Shown: one piece after another, positions 1-11,633 of the stretch
Layout: every line of letters begins with the position of its first letter
How positions within the stretch are numbered: the stretch's first letter is position 1
Assembly (NCBI RefSeq): GCF_039536765.1
Contig: NZ_BAAAZF010000001.1
Span: 310,001 to 374,000 of the forward strand
From: Parerythrobacter jejuensis
GTDB taxonomy: Bacteria; Pseudomonadota; Alphaproteobacteria; Sphingomonadales; Sphingomonadaceae
Direction of reading: 5' to 3'
Length of the DNA: 64,000 bases
Notes under the pieces: generated by a model
What the model saw: the letters and a program-made list of their open reading frames with translations, nothing else
Database searches by the model: none
Told to the model about the DNA's origin: nothing
Made by a program: the position numbers and the translations under genes

Positions 1-1
1 A

Positions 2-901
2 GACCTGCCAACTTGGGCCGCTGCGCTGGATGACGGGCTAACTGCTCAGGGCTACGATCGACCACAACCGGTCCCGACGCCTGAACAGCGCAAGGTTCGC
101 ATCAGTGTCACGGCGCTCGATCGGCTCCGGTCCGACCCGTACCAGTTCTACGCTGGGTCGATCCTGCGGTTGAAAGAGCTGGATACACTGGATGCGGAGC
201 CAACGCCTGCCTGGCAGGGGCAAGTCGCGCATGCCATCCTCGAAAATTGGCATGCCAATGGCGGCGATCTGTTTGCGGCTGCCGACATTGAGCTGGAGCA
301 GATGAACGCCCATCCGCTGACCCGCGCACTGTGGGAGCCACGCCTGCGCAAGGCCCTGGAATGGGTGAAGAACACGATTGAAGCTGACGACCAGCGAAAG
401 CCAGTGTTGTGGGAACAATGGGGCGCATTCGAGCAGCGGGGCGTAGAGATATTTGGCCGGATAGATCGGCTCGACGAGATGCCCGACGGATCCTATGCCG
501 TAATCGACTACAAGACTGGTTCCCCACCCAGCGGAGCACAAGTGGAAGCGGGTTATGCTTTGCAGCTTGGGACTTTGGGGCTGATCGTGGGCGCGGGCGG
601 ATTCGCCAAACACGGCATCAATGGAGCGGCGACTGCATTCGAGTATTGGTCTTTGGGCAAATCCAAACTCTCCGATACCGGGTTCGGCTATGTTGAAACA
701 CCGCTGATGACCGGCAGGAAGCGGAGCGGCCTGCCGCCTGAAGACTTTCTGCCGCAAGCGCAAGAATTCCTGGACGACGCGCTTGATCGCTGGATCCTTG
801 GTGAGGAGCCCTTCACGGCACGCCTCAATCCCGATGCGAAGAGTTACGGCACCTATGACCAACTGATGCGGCTTGAAGAGTGGCTGGGGCGGGAACAATG
901 A
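2..901 (+). CDS. addB: AddB, C-terminal part (double-strand break repair nuclease subunit), truncated by window start
   Basis: This is the last 299 codons of a gene that enters from before the window in reading frame 2; no start is visible. AddB is the second subunit of the AddAB helicase-nuclease that resects double-strand breaks for RecA loading. The visible part holds the C-terminal PD-(D/E)XK (RecB-type) nuclease: a region beginning SVTALDRL, then GRIDRLDE around residue 151 and VIDYKTG around residue 167 of the fragment, where the Asp and the Lys of YKT are the expected metal/catalytic residues. The stop TGA overlaps the addA start (ATGA at 898-901), so the two subunits are translationally coupled. 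Identification rests on the nuclease motif plus the neighbouring addA. Confidence 0.93.
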   Translation, partial: DLPTWAAALDDGLTAQGYDRPQPVPTPEQRKVRISVTALDRLRSDPYQFYAGSILRLKELDTLDAEPTPAWQGQVAHAILENWHANGGDLFAAADIELEQMNAHPLTRALWEPRLRKALEWVKNTIEADDQRKPVLWEQWGAFEQRGVEIFGRIDRLDEMPDGSYAVIDYKTGSPPSGAQVEAGYALQLGTLGLIVGAGGFAKHGINGAATAFEYWSLGKSKLSDTGFGYVETPLMTGRKRSGLPPEDFLPQAQEFLDDALDRWILGEEPFTARLNPDAKSYGTYDQLMRLEEWLGREQ

Positions 902-3900
902 GCAGCAAGCAGCTGGTCTATCCGCTCAAGGGCGAGCAAGCGCAGGCGGTCGATCCGCAAGATAGCGTGTGGCTGTCTGCGAGTGCAGGGACGGGTAAGA
1001 CCCAGGTCCTTTCAGCACGCGTGTTGCGCCTGCTCTTGCAACCAAGCTGCGGGCCGGAATCGATCCTTTGCCTGACATTCACCAAAGCTGGCGCTGCCGA
1101 AATGGCAACGCGGGTCAACGAAGTACTGGCAAGCTGGGTGCGGATGGATGCCGCAAGTCTGGCGATTGATTTGCGGGCCATCGGTGCTCCTGTAGATTCC
1201 GAGACGCAGGAACGCGCCAGGACGCTGTTCGCACGGGTGCTCGATTGCCCGGGTGGGGGCCTCAGGATCGATACGATCCACGCGTTCTCGCAGTGGCTGT
1301 TGGCCGCTTTTCCGGAAGAAGCAGGGCTGGTGCCCGGGACGAGAGCGATGGAGGACCGGGAGCGTGTTCTTCTGTCACGCGAAGTCTTGTCGGAGTTGTT
1401 GCTGGAAGCCGATCAGGACGATCTGAGTGCAATCGCCATGCTCACCATCAGGCTCGGGCCGGAAGGCGCGCAGTCGTGGATGATGCGGTGCGCTGCACAG
1501 CTCGATCTGTGGACCGGGCCCGATGGCTGGCAACCTCCCTTGCGATCCCGCGTGCTCGGTCTGCTGGGGTTGCCAGGGGACTGCTGCGAAGAACAACTTG
1601 CCAAGCTGTGCGACGATGGCAATTTCGACGTTGCTTCCTTGCGTGATTGCTTGGCCCACTATGCAGCGTGGAATGCGAAAGGTGGGCGGGATGCCGTCGC
1701 TGCGGGCGAGGCCTGGCTTGCCAGCGACCCTGCGGCCAGACTTGCGTCGGTCGATGATTTGGCCACCGCATTCTTCTTCAAGAATGGCAATCCGCGATTA
1801 CCCAAGAATGCGGACGATGCATTCGCGCAAAGTCATGAGCGGGTGGGCGCAGCAATCGCGACGATACGCGAGCAGTTAGCGTTGCTGGCCCTCGCAGAGT
1901 TCCTGGTGCCTGCGCTTACGCTCGGTCGAAAGTTCGCGCTTGCCTGGCAGGACCGGAAAGAACGCGACGGCCTGATCGACTTCGATGACCAGATCCGTCG
2001 CGCGGCCGATCTGTTGTCACGCTCCGATCTTGCGGACTGGATCCGGTACAAGCTGGACCGCCAATTCGATCATATTCTCGTCGACGAGGCGCAAGATACC
2101 AACGCAACGCAATGGTCGATCATCAAGGCTCTGACCGGCGAATTCTTTACCGGCCTTGGCCAGCGTGATGGCCGGTTGCGCACGATCTTTGTGGTCGGCG
2201 ATTACAAGCAGGCGATTTTCGGGTTCCAGGGCACGAGCCCGCAAAACTTTGCCCGCCAGCGCCAGATTTACGCGGATGAAATCGAGCAGGCGATCGCCAA
2301 TGCGCGTGCCCTGTCGCTGGAGGATCGCACGAAGCCGTTGATTGATCTTCGCGAGCTACGCTCTCTTGGATTGGGGCGAAGTTTCAGGACGGCCCAGCCG
2401 GTCCTCGACTTCGTCGACGCAGCGATAGAGGCTATTGGCGCCGAGGCGATCGGCCTCGACTGTTCAGCAGAAATCCACGTCGGCGAGGACCGCCCAGGAC
2501 TGGTGACCTTGTGGCATCCTGTGAAAGTTGGCGAGAATGCCGAAGACGAACCATCTGAAGAGGATAGCTGGTTGCCCGCCCCGGAGCGCGCGATGGCTGA
2601 CAGGATCGCCGAACAGATCAAGAGCTGGCTGGATGACGGCCACCCGCTAGCGAAGGGCAAGGCCCGCAATGCTGGTCCGGGTGATTTCATGGTGTTGGTG
2701 CGCAAACGCAGGGAGCTGGCGGGCCTGATCGTTGCTCGCTTGCACGCTGCCGGGATTCCGGTTGCGGGTGTCGACAGGCTCAGGCTTGGCGCGCCACTGG
2801 CGGTCAAGGACCTGATGGCAGCCATCCGGTTTGCCGTGCAACCTGCCGACGATCTCAATCTCGCCAATCTGCTCGTTTCACCCTTAGGCGGGTGGAGCCA
2901 GGAGGATTTGCTGGAGCACGGCCATCGTCCCGAGAAACGCGCCTTGTGGGACCATCTGCGCAAGCACGATGATCCCTTTGTCATGGCAACTGCCGATAAG
3001 CTCCGCTCATTGCTGGAGCGGGTGGATTTTGAGCCACCGGCGGCCCTGCTGCACTGGATGCTGACGGGGCCGTGGCAAGGGCGTCGCAAATTGGTCTCTC
3101 GTCTCGGGCGTGAAGCGAATGACCCGATCGATGAGCTGCTCAATGCCGCCTTCGCCTTTTCCAACACCCATACAGCGAGCCTGCAGGGCTTCATCCAGTG
3201 GTTCGATGCCGGTGACGGTGAATTGAAACGCGAGCCAGGTGGCGATGACGGGTTGGTTAGAGTGATGACCGTGCATGGGTCTAAGGGGCTTCAGGCCCCA
3301 ATCGTGATCCTGGCTGATGCAACCGGAAACCCAGATACGTCGCGCACGGCAGGGATCGAATTGGAAGAAGGGAAGAGCGGCAAACTGGTGCCTCTTCCGC
3401 CGATACCCAATGACGAAAAGGTCGGCCCGGTCGCCGGAGCGGAGGAGGAAGCCAGGAAGGCTGACAAGGAGGAGCATTGGCGTCTCCTCTATGTCGCCAT
3501 GACCCGGGCCGAAGAAGCTCTATACGTCGGCGGTGCTCTGGGCAGCCGCGAGCAAGAGCCTACGCCCGACAGCTGGTACGCCAGATTATCACCTGTGATG
3601 AAGAGTGACCCAGTGGAAGATACGATCTGGCATTCCGCGACGAAGTGGGGCCAACTGCCACCGCCGGTTGCGAAAAGCACTCTGGCGGAGACTGGCCCCG
3701 ACATCGCACTGCCGTCGTGGCTGAAAACCCCCGTCGGGCCAGAGCCACGACCTCCAAGACCTCTCGCGCCGTCGTCTGCAGCGGACGATACGGGGCCGGA
3801 TCGTCCTCTCTCTGCCGACGTCGCTCACGCAGCTGCAAGGCGTGGAGTGCTGATCCACAGCCTGTTGGAACGTTTGCCGGATTTGGGCGCGGGAGAGCGC

Positions 3901-4335
3901 GAGGCTGCCGGGCGGCAATGGCTGGAGCGGCATGCGAGCGAAGTAAGTCCTCAAGATCGCGCAGAAATGCTGCAATGTGCGCTCTCTGTCCTTACCGACC
4001 TGCGCTTTGCAGAAATATTTGGGCCGGACGCCCTTCCCGAGGTACCGCTGGCTGCGACAGTCGGTGGGCAAGTGATCGCCGGCACAGTGGACCGGCTGTT
4101 GGTTCAGAAAGACACAGTCCAAATCATCGATTTCAAAACTGCTCGGCGACCGCCGGAGAGGTTGGAAGACATCCCGCTTTCCACTGTAAAGCAGATGGCA
4201 GCCTATAGCGTCGCTCTGGAAACGATTTTTCCGGGGCGCGAGGTTCAAACGGCAATATTGTATACGCAATCGGCGGCAATCTTCGCGCTTCCCGCCGCGA
4301 AATTGGCGCAACACAAAGCCGCGTTGCAGGATTAG
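898..4335 (+). CDS. addA: AddA, double-strand break repair helicase-nuclease
   Basis: A 1145-residue UvrD/Rep-type helicase fused to a C-terminal nuclease, the catalytic partner of AddB. Walker A is SAGTGKT with GTGKT at residues 31-35, Walker B is the DEAQDT motif near residue 395, and later helicase motifs include VMTVHGSKGLQ and LLYVAMTRAEE. The C-terminal PD-(D/E)XK nuclease shows AGTVDRL followed by IIDFKTAR near residue 1080. I chose ATG 898, which overlaps the addB stop, over an in-frame ATG 18 bases upstream, because the downstream choice gives the usual short N-terminus before the Q-motif and Walker A. Length and domain order fit alphaproteobacterial AddA. A short gap of about 80 bases separates it from trxA. 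Confidence 0.95.
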   Translation: MSSKQLVYPLKGEQAQAVDPQDSVWLSASAGTGKTQVLSARVLRLLLQPSCGPESILCLTFTKAGAAEMATRVNEVLASWVRMDAASLAIDLRAIGAPVDSETQERARTLFARVLDCPGGGLRIDTIHAFSQWLLAAFPEEAGLVPGTRAMEDRERVLLSREVLSELLLEADQDDLSAIAMLTIRLGPEGAQSWMMRCAAQLDLWTGPDGWQPPLRSRVLGLLGLPGDCCEEQLAKLCDDGNFDVASLRDCLAHYAAWNAKGGRDAVAAGEAWLASDPAARLASVDDLATAFFFKNGNPRLPKNADDAFAQSHERVGAAIATIREQLALLALAEFLVPALTLGRKFALAWQDRKERDGLIDFDDQIRRAADLLSRSDLADWIRYKLDRQFDHILVDEAQDTNATQWSIIKALTGEFFTGLGQRDGRLRTIFVVGDYKQAIFGFQGTSPQNFARQRQIYADEIEQAIANARALSLEDRTKPLIDLRELRSLGLGRSFRTAQPVLDFVDAAIEAIGAEAIGLDCSAEIHVGEDRPGLVTLWHPVKVGENAEDEPSEEDSWLPAPERAMADRIAEQIKSWLDDGHPLAKGKARNAGPGDFMVLVRKRRELAGLIVARLHAAGIPVAGVDRLRLGAPLAVKDLMAAIRFAVQPADDLNLANLLVSPLGGWSQEDLLEHGHRPEKRALWDHLRKHDDPFVMATADKLRSLLERVDFEPPAALLHWMLTGPWQGRRKLVSRLGREANDPIDELLNAAFAFSNTHTASLQGFIQWFDAGDGELKREPGGDDGLVRVMTVHGSKGLQAPIVILADATGNPDTSRTAGIELEEGKSGKLVPLPPIPNDEKVGPVAGAEEEARKADKEEHWRLLYVAMTRAEEALYVGGALGSREQEPTPDSWYARLSPVMKSDPVEDTIWHSATKWGQLPPPVAKSTLAETGPDIALPSWLKTPVGPEPRPPRPLAPSSAADDTGPDRPLSADVAHAAARRGVLIHSLLERLPDLGAGEREAAGRQWLERHASEVSPQDRAEMLQCALSVLTDLRFAEIFGPDALPEVPLAATVGGQVIAGTVDRLLVQKDTVQIIDFKTARRPPERLEDIPLSTVKQMAAYSVALETIFPGREVQTAILYTQSAAIFALPAAKLAQHKAALQD

Positions 4336-4415
4336 CAGGAAAGCTTTGTCACCGGTCTCTTGGAGCGAGCGAACCTGCTGCCTAGATAGAGTGTAATCAA
4401 CAGGAGATAGCCGTC

Positions 4416-4736
4416 ATGGCCACCACAACCGTAACCGATGCCAACTTCAAAACCGATGTGCTCGGGTCCGAAAAGCCCGTTTTGGTCGATTTCTGGGCCG
4501 AATGGTGCGGCCCCTGCAAGATGATTGCCCCGGCTCTCGAAGAGATCAGCGAAGAGCTGGGAGAGCAGGTGACGATCGCCAAGATGGACATCATGGAAAA
4601 CACCGATACGGCCAGCGAGCTGGGCGTGCAGTCGATCCCGCTAATGGTCCTGTTCAAAAATGGCGAAGCCGTGGCGCGGAAGGTTGGCGCGGCGCCCAAA
4701 AGCCAGTTGAAAGACTGGATCGAAAGCGAGCTCTGA
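4416..4736 (+). CDS. trxA: Thioredoxin
   Basis: A 106-residue single-domain thioredoxin, the cytoplasmic disulfide reductant that feeds ribonucleotide reductase, methionine sulfoxide reductases and other enzymes. The active site [11 protein letters not shown] is present with Cys31 and Cys34, and the cis-proline loop appears as SIPLM rather than the commoner SIPT(L/M). There is no signal peptide. An AGGAG ribosome-binding sequence lies about 11 bases before the ATG. It follows addA in the same direction but has its own short leader, so it may be transcribed separately. It faces the inositol-phosphatase gene tail to tail, 22 bases apart. Confidence 0.97.
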   Translation: MATTTVTDANFKTDVLGSEKPVLVDFWAEWCGPCKMIAPALEEISEELGEQVTIAKMDIMENTDTASELGVQSIPLMVLFKNGEAVARKVGAAPKSQLKDWIESEL

Positions 4737-4758
4737 TTTTGACGGGGTAGGGTGCCGG

Positions 4759-5562
4759 TCAGCCTTGATTGGCCAGCACCCGCGCGACAAACGTATCCCA
4801 CAATCGGGCAGACGATGCGCCGACGAGCCCCGGCTTGTCGGCCTCGTCAACACGGTATTCGGTTCCGTCTAGCCGTGCTGCTTTGCCGCCTGCTTCGTTG
4901 AGCCAGAGAATTCCCGCCGCGTGATCCCAGGGCAGAGTGCGCTTGAAGCTGGAAATGTCATTCTCTCCCAGGCCAAGCCGCGGATATTGCTCGGCCGCGC
5001 AACGCGGAATGTCGACCAGGCGATAGTGGGGCGCGATCGTGCGTTGCACCATGTCTTGCTGTTCCGGCGTCAGGAAAATCATCGAGATTGCGGCGACAGG
5101 TTTGTCCTCACCAGTCTCGGTGGCCTCTACAGGCTCCCCGTCGACCATCGCTCCTTTGCCCAGATGCGCCGAGCAAAACCGGCCTGACAGGCAATCGTAA
5201 ATCCAGCCGGATTGGCACAGTCCGCCTGATGCCCTTGCAAGGATTATCCCGAAAGGCGAATTGCCATGCGCAAAATTATGGGTCCCGTCGATTGGATCGA
5301 TAATCCAGCAATCGCCCGAAAGTGCGTCCAATACCGAGGCGTCGGCATGGGCGCCTTCTTCACCAACTATATTGATCGAATCGTCGATTCTTGCGAGCCC
5401 TACGGAAAGCTTGGCTTCAGCCTCCCTGTCCGCAATGGTCACCAGATCATCGGCCGCCTTTTCGATGACTTCATCGCTGCCCAAATTCTGGAAACGCGGC
5501 AGGATCACCGTATCTGTGACATCCTTCACCAGTTCCAGGATGGCGCGATCAAGGCTACTCAC
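4759..5562 (-). CDS. Inositol monophosphatase-family phosphatase
   Basis: A 267-residue lithium-sensitive-type phosphatase of the IMPase superfamily (inositol phosphatase, histidinol-phosphatase HisN or 3'(2'),5'-bisphosphate nucleotidase are all possible substrates classes). Metal-binding motifs are visible: VGEEGA, then WIIDPIDGTHNF, and PWDHAAGILWLNEAGG near the C-terminus. The start is a GTG whose last bases form the argJ stop (GTGA overlap), so it is translated as the second gene of an argJ-led operon; further in-frame codons upstream lie inside argJ and were not used. Because argJ is an amino-acid biosynthesis gene, a HisN-type role is attractive but unproven. A second member of this superfamily lies at 55665. 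Confidence 0.85.
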   Translation of the reverse strand: MSSLDRAILELVKDVTDTVILPRFQNLGSDEVIEKAADDLVTIADREAEAKLSVGLARIDDSINIVGEEGAHADASVLDALSGDCWIIDPIDGTHNFAHGNSPFGIILARASGGLCQSGWIYDCLSGRFCSAHLGKGAMVDGEPVEATETGEDKPVAAISMIFLTPEQQDMVQRTIAPHYRLVDIPRCAAEQYPRLGLGENDISSFKRTLPWDHAAGILWLNEAGGKAARLDGTEYRVDEADKPGLVGASSARLWDTFVARVLANQG

Positions 5563-6785
5563 GAGCGATAATCTGCGTTGATTGCGATGTAGCCATGGGT
5601 GAGGTCGCAGGTCCAGACGGTCGAGCGCCCCGAACCGATCCCCAAATCTACCTCGATGGAAATTTCTTCCCCCTTCAAATGCGCGGCCAGTGGCTCTTCG
5701 TTGAAATCGGGTAAGGGTTGGCCATTGCGTGCGGCCCAATGTCCACCGAAGCCGATCGATAGCTTGTCACGGTCCGCCGGCTCGCCGGCCTTGCCGATGG
5801 CCATCACCACCCGACCCCAATTGGCATCCTCACCCGCGATAGCCGTCTTGACCAACGGAGAATTGGCGATTGCGAGGCCTACCTTGCGGGCGCTGTCGTC
5901 GCTTGCTGCACCTGAAACGGAGATCGCGACAAACTTGCTGGCGCCTTCTCCATCGCGCACGACGAGGTGGGCCAGCTGGCGGCACACATCCTCCAGCGCT
6001 GCGGCGAACGCATCTGCGCCCGGATCGTCGAAAGAGGTGATGGGGGAATGGCCGGCCTTTCCGGTTGCAAAGACCAGCACGGTATCGCTGGTGGACGTGT
6101 CACCATCAACGGTGATGCAAGAGAATGTGCGCCTGTTAATAGTGTCTAGCAGTTGTTGGAGGAAACGCGCGTCAATTGCTGCATCGGTGAAGACATAGCC
6201 GAGCATGGTCGCCATATCCGGGGCGATCATTCCGCTGCCTTTTATGATGCCGCACAATTCCACGCGTGTATCGCCGATCATGGCGGAGGTGTGGGCACCC
6301 TTTGCGAACGTGTCGGTGGTCCAGATCGCCTTGGCGGCGTCTTCCCAACCCACAGCATCGGATGCGAAAGCGGCAGCGATGCCATCACGTGCTTTGTCTT
6401 GCGGTAAGGGAACACCAATCACACCGGTCGACGAAACGAACACGTCGTCTGCGTCACACCCGATATGGTCCGCAGCCTGGTTCCGAATCGCGTCTACCGC
6501 TTCGCGCCCGCGGTATCCTGTAAAGGCATTGGCGTTGCCGGCGTTGACGACCAGTGCGCGGGCGCGGCCTCGCTTCACCTGTTCGCGCCCCGTTTCGACT
6601 TCGCTGGAAGCGCATAGACTCTGGGTGAAAACTCCCGCGACCGTCGTCCCTTCGGCGAGTTCCACATAAGTCAGATCAGCGCGTTCCCAATCCTTGTAGC
6701 GCGCGCGACTGGCCCTCAATGTGACGCCGTTAATGGCGGGCATTTCCGGAAACGGTCGGGCAAGGGGGGAAATAGCGATATCCAT
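5559..6785 (-). CDS. argJ: ArgJ, bifunctional glutamate N-acetyltransferase / amino-acid acetyltransferase
   Basis: This 408-residue protein recycles the acetyl group in arginine biosynthesis, moving it from N-acetylornithine to glutamate. The family is made as a proenzyme that cleaves itself before a threonine; that site is visible as MIAPDMATML with the nucleophile at Thr193, preceded by the KGSGMI oxyanion-loop residues. The N-terminal FTQSL and the VVNAGNANA segment are also typical. The gene starts at an ATG 79 bases from the divergent TonB-domain gene, so the two share a promoter region. The stop overlaps the start of the following phosphatase gene. Confidence 0.96.
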   Translation of the reverse strand: MDIAISPLARPFPEMPAINGVTLRASRARYKDWERADLTYVELAEGTTVAGVFTQSLCASSEVETGREQVKRGRARALVVNAGNANAFTGYRGREAVDAIRNQAADHIGCDADDVFVSSTGVIGVPLPQDKARDGIAAAFASDAVGWEDAAKAIWTTDTFAKGAHTSAMIGDTRVELCGIIKGSGMIAPDMATMLGYVFTDAAIDARFLQQLLDTINRRTFSCITVDGDTSTSDTVLVFATGKAGHSPITSFDDPGADAFAAALEDVCRQLAHLVVRDGEGASKFVAISVSGAASDDSARKVGLAIANSPLVKTAIAGEDANWGRVVMAIGKAGEPADRDKLSIGFGGHWAARNGQPLPDFNEEPLAAHLKGEEISIEVDLGIGSGRSTVWTCDLTHGYIAINADYRS

Positions 6786-6864
6786 GGTTGCCGCGCTATT
6801 GCGGGTTTACATTGGTTGCAAGCCATTCGAAGAGTGCCGTGCTTGCATCTTGGGGGAGCATTTC

Positions 6865-7575
6865 ATGATTGCACTATTGGCCGCGCTTGCACTTCAATCC
6901 ACTCAGGAGGTTGCGAAACCGGATTCCGCTGGCGCCGCTGTTGACGAGGCGGTGGAAGCTGCTGCCGAAGCGGTCATGGAAACCAGTCCGCCATCGATCG
7001 TGCCTCGTGCCCCGATCTCTCTTCCAGCGGCTCCTCCGCGCAGCGGGCCGGCTGACCCCTATCCTGATGGAAACCGCTATCGCTGGTTCCAGGATGTGAT
7101 CTATCCTGCCGATGCGTACCTTGCAGAGGCCGAGGGTGAGGTGAATTATCGCTTGGCAGTGGCAGACGATGGGTCGGTTGAGGATTGCGCGATTACCGAA
7201 AGCTCGGGATCGGAGTCGCTGGACGATCTGACATGCAATATGCTGGTCGAACGGGCAAAGTTCGAACCTGCCATCGACGCGACAGGCAACCCTGTGTCGG
7301 GAACTTATGAAGGGTCGCGCAGCTGGCGTTTCCGCAAGCATGATCTCAACCAGACAACGATCGCTATCGTCGCTGAAGTCGATGCGAAGGGGCAAACTAC
7401 GTCTTGCCGATTGGAGAAGCTGGAAGGGATTCCGCCCAAGGGATTCAGGAACGAGAACCCGTGTCGCGGCCTCTTTCGCGGCAGTGGCCCTTGGCGCGAT
7501 GCCAATGGTGAGCCCCAGGCCCGCAAACTGACCTTTACCGTAAGCTTGGCGGTCGAAGAGCCGGAATCAGACTGA
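6865..7575 (+). CDS. Exported TonB C-terminal-domain protein
   Basis: A 236-residue protein with a short hydrophobic N-terminus (MIALLAALALQST), a low-complexity Ala/Glu/Pro stretch, and a TonB-type C-terminal fold at about residues 75-155. In that fold, the YPADAYLAEAEGEVNYRLAV stretch is followed by DGSVEDCAITESSGS and ends in a W-R-F strand; two cysteines in the module could pair. A weaker second half (to residue 236) has the same flavour of strands and two more cysteines. It lacks the long Pro-rich periplasm spanner of a true TonB and there is no ExbBD nearby, so it is more likely a periplasmic TonB-like protein than the energy transducer. ATG 6865 was chosen because it follows GGGGGAGC and begins the hydrophobic segment. 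Confidence 0.75.
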   Translation: MIALLAALALQSTQEVAKPDSAGAAVDEAVEAAAEAVMETSPPSIVPRAPISLPAAPPRSGPADPYPDGNRYRWFQDVIYPADAYLAEAEGEVNYRLAVADDGSVEDCAITESSGSESLDDLTCNMLVERAKFEPAIDATGNPVSGTYEGSRSWRFRKHDLNQTTIAIVAEVDAKGQTTSCRLEKLEGIPPKGFRNENPCRGLFRGSGPWRDANGEPQARKLTFTVSLAVEEPESD

Positions 7576-7617
7576 AGCTGGACGAATGGCCTGCCCGGGA
7601 CTATGTGAAAGGTAGCT

Positions 7618-7890
7618 ATGCGTCGCCAGATACTCACTCTGCTTGCACTTTTGACCGGGTTCGCCGCGATGGGCGTTCCTGCCAGTGCTGCTGTGGGCGA
7701 AATGTTTGGCCCACAGGTACAGAGCGGAGCCGAAGCCAAGGCTGAAGAGCGCCGCGAAGAATGCCGCCTGCGCAAAGAGCGCGACCGTAGCCCGGTCAAG
7801 CGCGAGAGCATCAAGGATTGCAAGCCGCGCAAATCGGTGAAGCTCTACTTGCCTACTGTCATGTTCGGTATCGACCGCGCGTACGAGTAG
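7618..7890 (+). CDS. Small exported hypothetical protein
   Basis: A 90-residue protein I do not recognise. It begins with a clear signal peptide (MRRQILTLLALLTGFAAMGVPASA) leaving a mature part of about 66 residues that is strongly charged: an AEERREECRLRKERDR stretch and a later KDCKPRKSVK, with two cysteines about 20 residues apart that could form a disulfide in the periplasm. It lies 42 bases after the TonB-domain gene in the same direction and 86 bases before secA, so it is probably co-transcribed with the former. GGTAGCT before the ATG is a modest ribosome-binding sequence. Confidence 0.65.
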   Translation: MRRQILTLLALLTGFAAMGVPASAAVGEMFGPQVQSGAEAKAEERREECRLRKERDRSPVKRESIKDCKPRKSVKLYLPTVMFGIDRAYE

Positions 7891-7976
7891 GGCTCAACCC
7901 CTGAAATGCCAGTCTTTTTCGCCCTGTTGCCGTGTGCCGGGGCGCTCTCCTTATTCAGTGTGTCAGGTTCTTTTCC

Positions 7977-10730
<2,754 letters not shown>

Positions 10731-10747
10731 TTTGACAGGCGGCGGCA

Positions 10748-11491
10748 ATGGGCATTCTCGCGCTTGCCGCCGCTTTCCTGGTTACGGCTCTACTGTATGC
10801 CTCGGTCGGGTTCGGCGGAGGTTCGACCTACAGCGCGCTGCTGGTGCTCAGCGGTTTTGACTATCGGCTCCTCCCGGTTCTCTCACTGATTTGTAACATC
10901 GCGGTGGTCACTGGCAGCTCAATTCGATTTGCCCGTGCGGGTGTGACACCTTGGCGTGGGGCGTTGTTGCTCACAGCTATTGCGGCCCCTGCTGCCATGC
11001 TCGGAGGATTAACGCCGATTGCGGAGGGCACTTTCTTCCTGCTGCTGGGCGGCAGCCTCGTCCTTGCGGGCCTTGCGCTATTGATCCCGCAAGGGGAGGG
11101 GCAGGGCGGTGCTGCCCGTTTTGCACGGCTGATGCCCTTCGCTGCGGCTCCTCTTGGCTTTCTTTCGGGGCTGGTCGGCATAGGAGGCGGCATCTTCCTC
11201 GCGCCGCTGCTTCATCTCACCCGCTGGAACGAGGCGCGCAGCATTGCAGCTACAGCCAGCATTTTCATCCTGGTCAATTCGCTGTTCGGGCTGGCCGGTC
11301 AATTGCTGAAGAATGGCCCTGACAGGTTGGGTGAAGCGGCTGCCTTTGGCCTGCCCTTGCTGGTTGCAGTGGTGATAGGGGGCCAGATCGGCAGTCTGCT
11401 GGCGCTCAAATTTCTTGATCCGAAATATATCCGCTGGATTACGGCTGCGCTCACGATCTGGGTCGGATCGCGGCTTCTGATCGGCGTTTAG
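10748..11491 (+). CDS. TSUP-family (TauE/SafE) permease
   Basis: A 247-residue integral membrane protein with about eight hydrophobic segments in two homologous halves, the layout of the sulfite exporter TauE/SafE family. Visible family features are GFGGGSTYSALLVL in the first half and FLSGLVGIGGGIFLAPLL in the second, both Gly-rich repeats that line the transport path. Members move sulfite, sulfoacetate or other organosulfur anions; the substrate cannot be told from sequence. It sits 17 bases after secA with an AGGCGGCG ribosome-binding sequence and is followed by a tRNA gene on the other strand. Confidence 0.85.
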   Translation: MGILALAAAFLVTALLYASVGFGGGSTYSALLVLSGFDYRLLPVLSLICNIAVVTGSSIRFARAGVTPWRGALLLTAIAAPAAMLGGLTPIAEGTFFLLLGGSLVLAGLALLIPQGEGQGGAARFARLMPFAAAPLGFLSGLVGIGGGIFLAPLLHLTRWNEARSIAATASIFILVNSLFGLAGQLLKNGPDRLGEAAAFGLPLLVAVVIGGQIGSLLALKFLDPKYIRWITAALTIWVGSRLLIGV

Positions 11492-11498
11492 GAAATAG

Positions 11499-11573
11499 TG
11501 GCTCCCCGAGTTGGATTCGAACCAACGACCAAGTGATTAACAGTCACCTACTCTACCGCTGAGCTATCGGGGA
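11499..11573 (-). tRNA. tRNA-Asn (GTT)
   Basis: A 75-nt cloverleaf on the minus strand. The acceptor stem TCCCCGA pairs perfectly with TCGGGGA, the discriminator is G, and the 3' CCA is encoded. The anticodon loop CTGTTAA gives anticodon GTT; the T arm contains GGTTCGAATCC. It follows the TauE-type permease tail to tail. Confidence 0.96.
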
Positions 11574-11633
11574 GCAGCCCGTTTCCGAGCGAGAACGCGC
11601 CTATATGGTCGCGGGATTCGTTTGGCAAGCCCT

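Noticed and set aside
4750-4781. Hairpin GGGTGC...GCACCC between trxA and the phosphatase gene
   Set aside because: It overlaps the phosphatase stop and has no T-run on either side, so I do not call it a terminator.
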